A stretch of DNA of 64,000 bases from Kovacikia minuta CCNUW1 (GTDB taxonomy: Bacteria > Cyanobacteriota > Cyanobacteriia > Leptolyngbyales > Leptolyngbyaceae). Position 1 is the stretch's first letter, and the number at the start of each line of letters is the position of its first letter. Of this stretch, positions 28,947 to 38,556 are shown in pieces. Location of the stretch: positions 5,962,536-6,026,535 of the forward strand of contig NZ_CP083582.1 of the NCBI RefSeq assembly GCF_020091585.1. The letters are read 5' to 3'. The notes under the pieces are model-generated. The model made no database searches and was not told the DNA's origin. It saw only the letters and a program-made list of their open reading frames with translations. The position numbers were made by a program, and so were the translations under genes.

Positions 28947-29111
28947 ATGTTAATTTCTCAGAATAACAAATCCATTCATTTTTATCCTTTACATAAATTG
29001 TCAGGTTTAACGAATCGGAATAGAAATATCGAGTGGTACAAAGGTATTTTAGCAGGTTTAGGAACCGCCGTCTCAAGTGCCATAAGCAGGGTCCATTCCT
29101 ATCGCGGCTGA
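28947..29111 (+). CDS. Small or truncated reading frame beside the IS110-family element
   Basis: 54 codons with a strong ribosome site (AGGAGGG, 7 bases before the ATG). The product begins MLISQNNKSIHFYPLHKL and contains a short hydrophobic KGILAGLGTAVSSAI segment. No family recognised. The coding character fades before the stop, where the IS110-type leader begins, so it may be a gene truncated by the insertion rather than a genuine small protein. Confidence 0.35.
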   Translation: MLISQNNKSIHFYPLHKLSGLTNRNRNIEWYKGILAGLGTAVSSAISRVHSYRG

Positions 29112-29225
29112 GCCTGTGGACACCTAGGATCTCGAATTAAATAACACCGGCAATTCTAGTCGTAAGGGCTTATCATTTGGCAGAGATGCTTTCGGCTATG
29201 GCAAAGGTTTTTACCCACATGCTAA

Positions 29226-29346
29226 GCCCCTTGTGTGTAGGGCAGCTTTCAGCAACAGTAATGAAAGTTGGGTCAGGTCAAGTGCACTCTGGTATGCCCC
29301 TAAGGCTAGCCAAGCCTGGATGTAGATTAGACGCTTTTGCTGACCC
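29226..29346 (+). ncRNA. Candidate bridge RNA region of the IS110-family element
   Basis: About 360 non-coding bases precede the transposase. Within them I can pair GCCC/GGGC (29226-29229 with 29240-29243), CTTTCA/TGAAAG (29246-29251 with 29262-29267) and a long-range GGGTCAG/CTGACCC (29270-29276 with 29340-29346) that encloses a third hairpin AGGCT/AGCCT (29303-29317). A structured leader with consecutive loops upstream of the gene is what IS110-group elements use as bridge RNA to specify target and donor DNA. Ends and guide loops are not established here. Confidence 0.35.
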
Positions 29347-29475
29347 TAAGCCCGCTCCAGCCGCTCACCACACTGAACAGTATCATAGGGCTGCCCCTGC
29401 AGTGGACATGACCCTGGACTGACAAGGAAAGTGGGTTCTGAGGCTGTAAACCCTGGATGGATTGAAGGAGCCTTT

Positions 29476-30471
29476 ATGTCATCGTCGTCCCCTGTCGTTG
29501 ATGCTGTATTGGGTTTAGACATTGGCAAAACACGGATTCATGGGGTGTTGCTCTGTGGCACCCAAGCGCTTCGACGCAAAGCGGTCGCCAACACAGTTGC
29601 TGGGCACCAAGAATTGCTTGCTTGGTTGAGCCAGCAACGCTTTACCCAGTTACATGCCTGTCTCGAAGCCACCAGCACCTATGGGCATGCCATCGCCAAG
29701 CAGTTGCATCACGCCGGGTATGGCGTGACGATTGCCAATCCCCAAGCGGTCCATGCTTATGCCCAGAGTCGCTTGAGTCGCACCAAGACCGATGCGGCTG
29801 ATGCTCGCTTAATTGCCGAATACTGCCGTGACCTGAAGCCTGAGCTTTGGCAACCACCGGCCCCTGAGGTGGAAGTGTTGCAAAATCTGATGCGACGGGT
29901 GCAGGCCCTCGAGCAGATGATTGGACAGGAAACCAATCGCCTCGAAACAGCTCCCCCTGAGTTGGTAAGCGAGATTAACACTCACATCACCTTTATGGAA
30001 GACCAACTCAAAGCCTTGCGAGACAAGATTCGAACCCATATCGACCAATTCCCCGGTCTCAAACGGCAACACGAATTGCTCGATTCGATTCCTGGTATTG
30101 GTCCTCACACCGCGGCCCTGATTCTCGCAGAAATCGGCAGTTGGCAGCACTTTGCTTCGGCTCGGCAGTTGGCGGCTTACGCCGGACTCACGCCCCAGGA
30201 AAAAACCTCTGGCACATCGATTCACGGCAAGCCCAGGCTGTGCAAACTTGGTAATGCCCGCTTACGCAAAGCCCTGTTTCTCCCAGCCCTGTGCCTTTTA
30301 CGCTGGAGCAAGCCGATTCAAGCTTGGCGCGCACAACTCCTCCAGCGCCACAAAACTAAGCGTCAAGTCGTCGGGGCCGTAATGCATAAGCTGATTCGCT
30401 GGATTTACGGGGTTCTGCACGCCAATAAACCTTTTGACGCCCAGGTCTGCTTCCCAACCTCATCGACTTGA
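29476..30471 (+). CDS. IS110-family transposase (DEDD recombinase)
   Basis: 331 residues from the ATG at 29476, preceded by GGAG. The N-terminal RuvC-like DEDD domain has GLDIGKTRIHGVL, CLEATSTYG and TKTDAADARLIAEY. A coiled-coil linker leads to the C-terminal Transposase_20 domain with LDSIPGIGPHTAALILAEIG, the LAAYAGLTPQEKTSGTS segment that contains the candidate catalytic serine, and GNARLRKALFLPAL. The gene looks intact. The long structured leader upstream puts it in the group whose guide RNA is encoded 5' of the transposase. I cannot place the element ends because family members lack clear inverted repeats. Confidence 0.9.
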   Translation: MSSSSPVVDAVLGLDIGKTRIHGVLLCGTQALRRKAVANTVAGHQELLAWLSQQRFTQLHACLEATSTYGHAIAKQLHHAGYGVTIANPQAVHAYAQSRLSRTKTDAADARLIAEYCRDLKPELWQPPAPEVEVLQNLMRRVQALEQMIGQETNRLETAPPELVSEINTHITFMEDQLKALRDKIRTHIDQFPGLKRQHELLDSIPGIGPHTAALILAEIGSWQHFASARQLAAYAGLTPQEKTSGTSIHGKPRLCKLGNARLRKALFLPALCLLRWSKPIQAWRAQLLQRHKTKRQVVGAVMHKLIRWIYGVLHANKPFDAQVCFPTSST

Positions 30472-30882
30472 CACCTGCAACTTTGCACAGTATCTACAAG
30501 TTATCGACTTTACTTTGTTCTTGTTCCCTAACGTTCCAGATTGGGTGGGAATATTTCTCTATTAAAGCTATTCTGCAAAAATCCTATGGTGAAATCATAA
30601 TCTTTGGAAAAGTTTTTATTCAATCAGGATTCCGATCTTAAGGGTTGAATAAAGAATTGGACGCAATTTGAGGAGAGAAGATTAAAATAACCTATCTCCC
30701 CTATCGTTTTAATTTATCCTGGGGCGTCCCGAAGGCAAAAAACCGCCCCATTTACGGTTCAGTCGTCTTTTTGAGAAGGTCGCGCTCCTGACTGGACGCA
30801 TGTTCAAAAACATAATAGAATCCAACTTTGATTGTGATTAATGGTTAGCGATTCCGTCATTCTTTCTGAGGCATAGAGGCTA
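30472..30882. other. Spacer between IS110-family element and mreB
   Basis: About 410 A/T-rich bases holding the unplaced right end of the IS and the mreB leader. I see no gene. GTCCCGAAGGCAAAAAACCGCC near 30725 has no clear partner. The mreB promoter should lie in the last 150 bases. Confidence 0.4.
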
Positions 30883-31920
30883 GTGGGTCTTTTTAGGCGT
30901 TTTTCCCTCTCACGGGATATGGGTATCGACCTTGGCACAGCGAACACACTAGTTTATGTGTCAGGTAAGGGCATTGTTCTCCAAGAACCGTCAGTTGTTG
31001 CGATCGACCAGGATGAAAAAGTTCCGTTGGCAGTCGGAGAAGACGCCAAGCGAATGCTGGGGCGGACTCCTGGCAATGTAGTCGCCCTCCGCCCCCTGCG
31101 AGATGGGGTGATTGCTGACTTTGATACTGCGGAACTGATGCTCAAACACTTCATCGCACGGGTGCATGAAGGGAAGACCCTGGTATCGCCTCGAATTGTG
31201 ATTGGGATTCCCAGTGGGGTGACAGGCGTTGAACGGCGAGCCGTGATGGATGCTGCCTCCCAGGCAGGTGCAAGAGATGTCTATTTAATTGATGAGCCAG
31301 TAGCAGCGGCGATCGGCGCAGGGTTGCCCGTGGCAGAACCGACCGGAAATATGATTATTGATATTGGAGGGGGCACCACGGAAGTTGCGGTGCTCAGCTT
31401 ACAAGGTACGGTTCTGAGTGAATCGGTGCGGGTCGCTGGAGACGAGTTAAGTGAGGCGATCGCTCAGTACATGAAAAAGGTTCACAACCTGGTGATTGGT
31501 GAGCGCACCGCAGAGGAAATTAAAATTTCTATTGGTTCTGCCTACCCTGTTGATGACGACACCCTGATGGAAGTTCGGGGTTTACACCTGCTTTCCGGGT
31601 TGCCGCGCACGGTAGCGGTCAAAGCACCAGAAATTCGAGAGAGTATGTCGGAACCGTTGTCTGTGATCGTTGATGCAGTGAAGCGCACCCTGGAACGTAC
31701 CCCCCCTGAGTTGGCGGCAGACATTATCGATCGGGGCATCATGCTGGCCGGTGGTGGTGCTTTGCTGAAGGGGTTGGATACCTTAATCAGTCATGAAACA
31801 GGAATTGTGGTTCATGTTGCGGCTGATCCGCTGAGCTGTGTTGTTCTGGGTACCGGACGGGTCTTAGAGAACTTTAAGCAGCTAGAACGGGTGTTCAGCG
31901 GTCGTTCCCGCAATTTCTAA
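30883..31920 (+). CDS. mreB: Rod shape-determining protein MreB
   Basis: Actin-like filament protein that guides lateral cell-wall synthesis. 345 residues with a GTG start; ATP-site motifs [14 protein letters not shown] (phosphate 1), [16 protein letters not shown] (phosphate 2) and [14 protein letters not shown] (adenosine), plus an N-terminal amphipathic RRFSLSRD typical of membrane-binding MreB. First gene of mreBCD; mreC follows after 42 bases. Confidence 0.97.
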   Translation: MGLFRRFSLSRDMGIDLGTANTLVYVSGKGIVLQEPSVVAIDQDEKVPLAVGEDAKRMLGRTPGNVVALRPLRDGVIADFDTAELMLKHFIARVHEGKTLVSPRIVIGIPSGVTGVERRAVMDAASQAGARDVYLIDEPVAAAIGAGLPVAEPTGNMIIDIGGGTTEVAVLSLQGTVLSESVRVAGDELSEAIAQYMKKVHNLVIGERTAEEIKISIGSAYPVDDDTLMEVRGLHLLSGLPRTVAVKAPEIRESMSEPLSVIVDAVKRTLERTPPELAADIIDRGIMLAGGGALLKGLDTLISHETGIVVHVAADPLSCVVLGTGRVLENFKQLERVFSGRSRNF

Positions 31921-31962
31921 ATCCTCTTTTTTGACCACAGTCCAACTCTATCAACCCGTTCA

Positions 31963-32751
31963 ATGTTTACGCTGCGCCGCTGGTGGGACCGGCATCGATT
32001 ACAGACAATTCTTGTGAGCCTTGCGATCGCGTCAGCGTTGCTGATTCGCCAAACTAATGCAGGGTTCGTGTTTGAGTTATATGCATTGCTAACCCGCCCG
32101 TTTCAGTCCAATCCCGTTCAGAAAACTGTGCTGGATAATGCCCAGACCCAAGAATTGCAGCAACGGCTGACAGAGTTAGAAAGCCAGAATCAGCGTTTGC
32201 GAGAGCTATTGGGCTATGTTTCTGAAACCCAAAAATCTGGCATTCCGGCTCCGATCGTGGGGCGAAGTGCGGATCACTGGTGGCAACAGGTGATCCTGGG
32301 GCGCGGTAGCAATGAGGGAGTTCAAGTTGGCTATGTGGTGATGGCTCCGGGTGGGGTTGTCGGTCGGGTAGTTAGCGTTACCCCCAATACCAGCCGGGTT
32401 CTGTTGCTGAGTGATCCCTCCAGTCGGGTTGGGGTTACCATCAGCCGCAGCCGCTATATGGGTTATATTCGAGGGCAATCTACCAATCGGGCAGTAATGG
32501 AGTTTTTTGATAAAGTACCCGATGTCCGGCGGGGAGATGTGGTGTCTACCTCATCGTTGAGCCAACTGTTTCCGGCAGGGCTACCAGTCGGACGGGTGGA
32601 ATCGGTTAACTTAAACAAAAGCCCCGCACCTGAGGCAGTGATTGAACTGTCTGCGCCGGTCAGTTTTCTAGAGTGGGCAGTTGTCTATCCCCATGCCGTC
32701 GGATCTAAAACAAATCCTTCCTTCAATCAGAAGTCCGATCGCGCCCTATGA
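31963..32751 (+). CDS. mreC: Rod shape-determining protein MreC
   Basis: 262 residues. One N-terminal TM segment (about 14-35), a coiled coil (ELQQRLTELESQNQRLRELL) and the periplasmic beta-domain with VGRSADHWWQQVILGRGSNEGV, MAPGGVVGRVVSVTPNTSRVL and the PAGLPVGRVESV motif. It should organise the elongation complex between MreB/MreD and the peptidoglycan synthases. The stop overlaps the mreD ATG by four bases. Confidence 0.93.
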   Translation: MFTLRRWWDRHRLQTILVSLAIASALLIRQTNAGFVFELYALLTRPFQSNPVQKTVLDNAQTQELQQRLTELESQNQRLRELLGYVSETQKSGIPAPIVGRSADHWWQQVILGRGSNEGVQVGYVVMAPGGVVGRVVSVTPNTSRVLLLSDPSSRVGVTISRSRYMGYIRGQSTNRAVMEFFDKVPDVRRGDVVSTSSLSQLFPAGLPVGRVESVNLNKSPAPEAVIELSAPVSFLEWAVVYPHAVGSKTNPSFNQKSDRAL

Positions 32752-33308
32752 AAAGTGAACCGCTCAGCACTGCATGGCAGGAAAGTCCGCTTTCCCGGCT
32801 TCTCCTGAATTGTGCGGTAACGGTTGGTTCTGTCCTGCTTTGTTTGCTCATTCTCCCTACCCGGCTGCCAGGTATGGAATTGGCGGGAATTGGACCGAAC
32901 TGGCTGTTGATTTGGGTCGTTGCCTGGAGCGTGAAGCGGAGTATGTTTCAAGGCGCACTGGCAGGACTGGTGCTGGGGCTAATTCAGGATGGGATGACGT
33001 CCTCTACTCCTACCCATATCTTCAGCCTAATGATTGTTGGTGTGTTAACCGCCCGTTTGCGTAAGGAAAGATACGTCCAGGAAGATTTTATTTCCATCGC
33101 CCTGATTGCCTTTGGTATGGCAGTTGTGGCAGAAACCGTGATGGCAATTCAATATACCATCCAGTTCCAGGGCGATCGCACCCTGGTGGAAATTTGGAAG
33201 TATCACCAACTGATTGCCCTCAGTTCAGCCATTCTCAGCAGCCTCTGGGCACCTGTCATCTATTTCCCGTTAAATCGGTGGTGGCAACGGATGGGCTTGC
33301 TGGAGTAG
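32748..33308 (+). CDS. mreD: Rod shape-determining protein MreD
   Basis: 186 residues, four or five TM segments (LLLNCAVTVGSVLLCLLILP, IGPNWLLIWVVAWSV, GALAGLVLGLIQDGM, LIALSSAILSSLWAPVIYF). The GLIQDG motif inside the second half of the protein is characteristic. ATGA overlap with mreC indicates translational coupling; last gene of the operon. Confidence 0.88.
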   Translation: MKSEPLSTAWQESPLSRLLLNCAVTVGSVLLCLLILPTRLPGMELAGIGPNWLLIWVVAWSVKRSMFQGALAGLVLGLIQDGMTSSTPTHIFSLMIVGVLTARLRKERYVQEDFISIALIAFGMAVVAETVMAIQYTIQFQGDRTLVEIWKYHQLIALSSAILSSLWAPVIYFPLNRWWQRMGLLE

Positions 33309-33311
33309 AAG

Positions 33312-33380
33312 GAATTAAGAATTAAAAATTAAAAGCTATCCGTTATGAATTTTCAATTCGAACTTTTCAATTCTTAATTC
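33312..33380. repeat. Inverted repeat GAATTAAGAATT / AATTCTTAATTC between convergent genes
   Basis: Perfect 12-bp arms at 33312-33323 and 33369-33380, with further partial complementarity inside. It lies between the convergent mreD and glycosyltransferase genes and could act as a two-way terminator, but the units are the same AATTC-type strings found in other spacers. Confidence 0.45.
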
Positions 33381-33384
33381 GTCT

Positions 33385-34545
33385 TTAGTTCTGATTTTTT
33401 CTGAGTTTCATCCAGACATTTCTTAATTGCCAAAATTTACTGCTTTCCATCGCGGCGATCACTTTCTGAGCATAATCTAGGGCTGCTTGTTTGTGTTCCA
33501 GAGCTTCCTGGTATTGCTGCAATCCAATTTGCGCCTGCTGTAATCCATATTGAGTTTGCTGCAACTCCTGGTGCGATCGCTCCAACTTTTCCTGAGTTCT
33601 GGCAAGATCATGGGTCACCCGATTGTGCTCATCCCGAAGCGGATATAGTTCGTTGCGAGTTTGGGTTAGCTCCTGCTGAAGTTTGACAGTCTTTAGCCGT
33701 TCCGACGTGGGATTGAGCGCAAGTGCTTTTTCGTAGTAAAAGTCGAACCATTCGGGGGTTCCTGTCGGAATCCACAACATCGACTCTGCTGCCCAGGCAT
33801 AAATGCCAGCAACGGCACGTTCATATAATTTCTCTATCAAAGGAGTTTGCCCATATCGAGCCAGGTAGTGTTTCAGAATCGAGATCTTGTTATCACACAT
33901 TAGCTCGTACATATCAGCCCGACAGGTATTACTTTCTTCGCTAATGCGAACACTTCCTAAAACAGTGGGGATTTTGACGATCGGCAAATGGCTCAACCGT
34001 AACCACAATGCATAGTCATAGCAAGCCCATTGGGTCTCATCTACAGACAAAGCATCTCCGCATCGTGATCGACTAAAGAACGCAACCGCAAGCGGAGGAA
34101 CAAGCTTACACTCCAGCACATCCAATAGATCGAAGGGACTGGGTTCAAACGTGTTGCTGAAGCTACCGTCTTGATTAATCATGTTGCAGTCACCATAAAT
34201 TACCGCAGCAGTTGGATGTTGAGTAAAAAAATCGACAGCAGTTTCCAAGGCTTTTGGCTCCAGCAAATCGTCATCAGCCAAACTCCCAATGATCTCGCCA
34301 TTGCACCGTGAGATCGCCTGGTTATAGGGATGGTGATCACGGTCTGGACTTGATTGAATTTTGATGTTTGATAGCCCCTTGATCGTTTTTAGAAATTCTA
34401 GAGTGCCGTCCGTAGACTCCCCATCCTGAACAATCAATTCAAAATTTTGATAGGTTTGTGCCTTGAGGGAAGCGATCGCCATTGGCAAATATGGCATCCC
34501 GTTCCTGACCACCATAACAATTGAAACGAGTGGACTCTCAGACAT
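33385..34545 (-). CDS. Family 2 glycosyltransferase with C-terminal coiled coil
   Basis: 386 residues. The GT-A core (1-240) shows SIVMVVRNGMPYLPMAIASL, QDGESTDGT and the nucleotide-sugar/metal motif ADDDLLEP. After residue 285 comes a long coiled coil (ELTQTRNELYPLRDEHNRV, SHQELQQTQYGLQQAQ) ending in AAMESSKFWQLRNVWMKLR. The same tail closes the 711-residue glycosyltransferase of this cluster, so it may be a docking element. No TM segment. Last gene of the minus-strand glycan cluster, 38 bases after the FkbM gene. Confidence 0.88.
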   Translation of the reverse strand: MSESPLVSIVMVVRNGMPYLPMAIASLKAQTYQNFELIVQDGESTDGTLEFLKTIKGLSNIKIQSSPDRDHHPYNQAISRCNGEIIGSLADDDLLEPKALETAVDFFTQHPTAAVIYGDCNMINQDGSFSNTFEPSPFDLLDVLECKLVPPLAVAFFSRSRCGDALSVDETQWACYDYALWLRLSHLPIVKIPTVLGSVRISEESNTCRADMYELMCDNKISILKHYLARYGQTPLIEKLYERAVAGIYAWAAESMLWIPTGTPEWFDFYYEKALALNPTSERLKTVKLQQELTQTRNELYPLRDEHNRVTHDLARTQEKLERSHQELQQTQYGLQQAQIGLQQYQEALEHKQAALDYAQKVIAAMESSKFWQLRNVWMKLRKNQN

Positions 34546-34583
34546 TTTCTCAAATTCCCTATAGCGATATTCTCATAGCCAAA

Positions 34584-35636
34584 CTATTTGCTAGAACTAT
34601 TTAATTTCCAAATAGCATCGTCGTAATCACCCCAATGTTTACGCTGATCAACAAAATGGCCCACCTCGATGTTTGTTAATTCAGGGGTCGCCTGGATTCG
34701 CTCTAATAGTGCCAAAACCTCTTGCTGGTTTTGAGCAGGAGGTAAAGTTGCATAGCTGTGAATCAGTTGTTTGAGACGTTTTGCCTCACTTTCTTCAGCC
34801 CAATTAGGGACTAATTCCAAGGCAAAGTCATAGTAGCCCAACAAAACAGCACAGGCAAATAGCACTTGATTGTCACGTTTAGATAGAGGCTGGGACAGGT
34901 TACCTCCGGGCAACGGATCTTTAAAGAATACGGCGTCTGCCCACATTAAACGTTCCCGTCCGATTTCTGTACGTTTATCTAAGCTTTTGCAAGAACGATG
35001 ATGGATGCTGGCAAAGCCGTAAAAAGAGAAGCCATAATCGCGCAGAAATGTTTCTACTTCAGAAAACAACTTCTGTCCTTTATAGAGCTGAAAGAATTCA
35101 ACCTCGACAAACAGCGCCAGAGTCCTCTCCGAGAGGGTACGCTCTGTCCCTTTGAGAACTTCAAAATCGCCACCCTGAGCATCCAGCTTAAGAAATTCTC
35201 CCCAAAAATTCTGCTGAGATCGCCGACTGAACAACACCTCATCCAGCGTTGTTGTTTGTAAGGGGAGGATTCCCACTGGTTCAAGCGTTTTAATCTTGTA
35301 TCGTTCAACAAAAGCTTCGTTGGCAGCTCGTAGAGAGTTATTGGTTGCCGCTGAAAACAAATGAATCGACGCATTTCCCTGAGCTTCTGCTAAAGCACAC
35401 GGCTCAATCTGACAAAGTGCCCAGGGAGAGTGCGTATCCAGCGCCTTCTGCATGCGGATACATTCTTCCTGATCTGGCTCAAATGCCAACACAGCGGTCA
35501 CACCAGCCAAAGGCTCAACCAGGGGATGAACGCCTCCGCGTGCCCCTACATCCACAAAGCCCAGAGGGGTTTCACGCAGCGCCGCACAGACTGAACTATC
35601 GGCAAACAAGGGATGATTGAGCAGGTGATTGAGCAT
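34584..35636 (-). CDS. FkbM-family methyltransferase
   Basis: 350 residues. SAM-binding core: LGFVDVGARGGVHPLVEPL (motif I), AFEPDQEECIRMQ (motif II) and FLKLDAQGGDFEVLKG, the family's strand-5 segment, then LFVEVEFFQLYKG. FkbM proteins O-methylate sugars or natural products; a surface-sugar role fits the cluster. The C-terminal 90 residues are helical and of unknown function. Confidence 0.87.
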   Translation of the reverse strand: MLNHLLNHPLFADSSVCAALRETPLGFVDVGARGGVHPLVEPLAGVTAVLAFEPDQEECIRMQKALDTHSPWALCQIEPCALAEAQGNASIHLFSAATNNSLRAANEAFVERYKIKTLEPVGILPLQTTTLDEVLFSRRSQQNFWGEFLKLDAQGGDFEVLKGTERTLSERTLALFVEVEFFQLYKGQKLFSEVETFLRDYGFSFYGFASIHHRSCKSLDKRTEIGRERLMWADAVFFKDPLPGGNLSQPLSKRDNQVLFACAVLLGYYDFALELVPNWAEESEAKRLKQLIHSYATLPPAQNQQEVLALLERIQATPELTNIEVGHFVDQRKHWGDYDDAIWKLNSSSK

Positions 35637-35674
35637 AAATCCTGAATCCTTATTGTGAGCGGTTCACTGCCCAG

Positions 35675-37810
35675 TTAACGGATTGTTCGCTTCAGTCGTA
35701 GCCACAGAGTTCGTAGTTTCCAGAATTTGCTAGATTGCATGGCAGCAATATGGGATTCTAATTCAACAATCCTAGCCTCTGCTTGCTGGAGTCGCTGCTC
35801 CAACATAGTCATTTCTGGAGCAACAATCTCAGCAGATTTAGCGTTAGAACCAGGCTTCAAAGAATCAACCGTTGGGAAATAAATCGATTCATAAATGTCT
35901 ATTTCATTCAACGAAAACCAAAACCAGTGAGAATTCTGCCAAAACAGACGGTCAACGGACAAGTTGATCAAATCAATCATCTGGTTTCCAGTTATATCAG
36001 TTAAAAAGCTGTGATCAGCAGAATGGAACATAAAGCGATTTCTGGCGGCGAATTCTAAAATGGAAATCACCTTTTCATCTGTAAAGCTAAGGTGGTCGAG
36101 AATGAGCTGATTACTCCTCCCATCCTGATTTCTCCATAATCCCTGCTCTCCATAGGAAACAGACACTCCCGTGTAGCGTGTATCACTAATATTGGGCACA
36201 ATCACAACATGCCGTCGATTCCGTAATAGGGGCAGAATCCGACCCAAGACAAACTCCGTATTATCGGAGCCAGAGACATTCCAGAGCAAGAGGACACATT
36301 GGCTATCGCCGATAATGGTTTCCACATCTGCTGCTGGAATATCGGTTACTTTCGGGTCGAGTACTCTAAACCATAGTTCTGAGACAATTTGAGCCAGATG
36401 AGGCTGGGTTATTTCTGCCCAACTTGTTGAAGGGCAAAGGCTAACCACCCGACAATTCCCCAACTGATTGGCAGCTTCAGTGAATACACAAGTGGAGTTT
36501 CCCCAATTACGTCCCAGTTCCAAAATCAAATCTGGCTTCAAATCTAGTGCCAGCGCATACCATTGAAACCACTGATTCAACATCAACATCGTTGAGTGGC
36601 CAACCGCTTCAAATAGGCTGCGGAGCTGATCCCCCGCTTCTAGAACGCTGAAGCGTTGATTCCAGAGAGCCGCAGCAGGGGTAACACGATCGCCCTTGCA
36701 CGACTCAGAATCATCAAACGATAGGGTACTAAAGCTACAGTGTTGCTGATAAAAGTTCAGGGATTTTTGCGACAAGGGGGGTTGACCGATACGATTAATG
36801 GTTTCTGTATCGCCCTGTCTAATTGACAACAAAAATTCAGACCAGAATTTCCGGTAATTATAAGTTTGATGAAACCACTGATAACCTGCATTAGCTATTT
36901 TTTCTCGCTCATCATCATGTTGAACGTAATAAACAATTTTATTGAGACAATCCTCAAAGCTATCGTAATAGACAATGCAGTCATCTGGAATCAGCCTTCT
37001 CAGGTCTGGGTTGGAGTCAGACAAACAAAAAGTGCCGCAGGCGAGATATTCAAGAACCTTTCCTTTAATCTGATTCCTATTAGATTGAGTTTGTGAACTT
37101 AAACAGATTTTAGAAAAATTGATAATTTCAACGTAGGAATTCCAGGATATAAATTGATCTGTTAAACCCTCAGCGGGATCACCTTTAGTACTATCAACCA
37201 GCCCTCCAACTTTATACAAAGAAATATCATGTGATTTCAATTCTTGCTTTAAATAGTCAAGTAATTGTACTCTTCTCCCTTCATTACTACCAATTAAAGT
37301 GACATCGTATTTTTTTCTCCTTTCTTTTTTTTGGAATAAATCCGTAAAAACATGATGCCCAGCCTCAAAGAAAATCCCTTTTAGATGGGGCATGCGAGCT
37401 GAGATCGACTTGAATCGGAAGTAATTGCTAATTGAGTCAGAAATACCAAAGTAAGTGCAGCTAGCAAACAGCTCTAACTGATAGGGAACCAGCCCATGCA
37501 TAGGGCTGTCCCAGATTTGGGTAAGAACAGGAATTTGATGTTTTAGAATCTCCTGAAACACAAAAATATCAAGCGATTCATGCGGCCAGGTTGTAGAATA
37601 CACCACCAGATCGGGCTTAAATTCTAGGGCTTCCGAAATTGCCCTTTGATTGGCGATTTCTCGACCTTCCTGACGCAAAATCCTTTGATAAAGGTAGTCT
37701 TTGTACTCAGTTACAACACCACAATTTAGAATAGGAAGCCGTAAAGCGTAATTCACTGGCTCTTCTTCAAAATCTACATAAGACTCGGGGTTAAAAAAAA
37801 GAATTTTCAT
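35675..37810 (-). CDS. Glycosyltransferase fused to a SAM-methyltransferase-like domain
   Basis: 711 residues in three parts. Residues about 1-335 are a GT-B-type glycosyltransferase of the CgeB/Glycos_transf_1_2 kind: SDSISNYF, VTLIGSNEGRR, KGKVLEYLACGTFCLSDSNPDL. Residues about 385-640 resemble a class I methyltransferase or cephalosporin-hydroxylase-like fold, with LILELGRNWGNSTCVF as a degenerate motif I and VVIVPNISDTRYTGVSV; key SAM residues are not certain. The C-terminus is a coiled coil (LEQRLQQAEARIVELESHI) followed by AAMQSSKFWKLRTLWLRLKR. More A/T-rich than neighbours, suggesting transfer of the cassette. Confidence 0.75.
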   Translation of the reverse strand: MKILFFNPESYVDFEEEPVNYALRLPILNCGVVTEYKDYLYQRILRQEGREIANQRAISEALEFKPDLVVYSTTWPHESLDIFVFQEILKHQIPVLTQIWDSPMHGLVPYQLELFASCTYFGISDSISNYFRFKSISARMPHLKGIFFEAGHHVFTDLFQKKERRKKYDVTLIGSNEGRRVQLLDYLKQELKSHDISLYKVGGLVDSTKGDPAEGLTDQFISWNSYVEIINFSKICLSSQTQSNRNQIKGKVLEYLACGTFCLSDSNPDLRRLIPDDCIVYYDSFEDCLNKIVYYVQHDDEREKIANAGYQWFHQTYNYRKFWSEFLLSIRQGDTETINRIGQPPLSQKSLNFYQQHCSFSTLSFDDSESCKGDRVTPAAALWNQRFSVLEAGDQLRSLFEAVGHSTMLMLNQWFQWYALALDLKPDLILELGRNWGNSTCVFTEAANQLGNCRVVSLCPSTSWAEITQPHLAQIVSELWFRVLDPKVTDIPAADVETIIGDSQCVLLLWNVSGSDNTEFVLGRILPLLRNRRHVVIVPNISDTRYTGVSVSYGEQGLWRNQDGRSNQLILDHLSFTDEKVISILEFAARNRFMFHSADHSFLTDITGNQMIDLINLSVDRLFWQNSHWFWFSLNEIDIYESIYFPTVDSLKPGSNAKSAEIVAPEMTMLEQRLQQAEARIVELESHIAAMQSSKFWKLRTLWLRLKRTIR

Positions 37811-37825
37811 CGTATTTGAAGAAGT

Positions 37826-38554
37826 CTAATACACATTGACCTCAGAACGGACAGCATAGTTGCCAGGACGAAACGACTCTCCCTGCCGGATATAGCAGGT
37901 AAGCAAGGAATAGCGGAACCGATCGGAGCGATTTTTGTGGGAACCATGCACCAGATGATTATGCATGAACACAACTGCCCCTGCCGGAACCACCAGATCG
38001 AAGGGTTCATACTCCGGCGGAACGATTACCTGCTCACAGTTGGCATTGGGGTCTTGCCCCGTATCCTGAGGGGCATCAAGGCGCTCCACAGGTAGGATGG
38101 GTTCCCGGTGGCTACCCGGATAGACCACCAACCCACCCATGTTGGGAGTGATGTCGCACAAAGCTGACCAGGCAACCACACAGGCATCCCGTTTGGCTTC
38201 AAGCCGAAAATTGTCCTGATGCAGAGCAAAACCCACAGTCCCTGGACATCCAAAGTAGAAAACACTCTGAAGTCCAGAAACTTTTCCAGAAACCAGCAGC
38301 TCCGCTATTTTGACAATCCGAGGATGGCGCAGAGCCGTCAAAAATTCCCCCTGAACCCGGTGGATCTGCATTACAGGCGCATAGGTTTCATCCTGATAAG
38401 TCGGTAAGGTTTGGGCATGATGGATAAGATTTTCGCACTGATCTTGAGTCCATACGTTTGGCTCAATGTGGTAGCCCAACTCCCAAAAGGATGCCAGTGC
38501 TGCTTGCGGGTCAGTGGCAAAGGTGGGGGTTTGATCTGGGGACTGGAATTTCAT
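37826..38554 (-). CDS. PhyH-like Fe(II)/2-oxoglutarate dioxygenase
   Basis: 242 residues of the phytanoyl-CoA dioxygenase fold. Iron ligands are H and D in GFALHQDNFRL and the distal His in MHNHLVHGSHKNRSDRFRYS, whose Arg would bind 2-oxoglutarate. In glycan or natural-product clusters such enzymes hydroxylate a sugar or lipid part. It starts 2 bases after the methyltransferase stop and ends 15 bases before the next gene, so it is inside the operon. Confidence 0.87.
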   Translation of the reverse strand: MKFQSPDQTPTFATDPQAALASFWELGYHIEPNVWTQDQCENLIHHAQTLPTYQDETYAPVMQIHRVQGEFLTALRHPRIVKIAELLVSGKVSGLQSVFYFGCPGTVGFALHQDNFRLEAKRDACVVAWSALCDITPNMGGLVVYPGSHREPILPVERLDAPQDTGQDPNANCEQVIVPPEYEPFDLVVPAGAVVFMHNHLVHGSHKNRSDRFRYSLLTCYIRQGESFRPGNYAVRSEVNVY

Positions 38555-38556
38555 GG

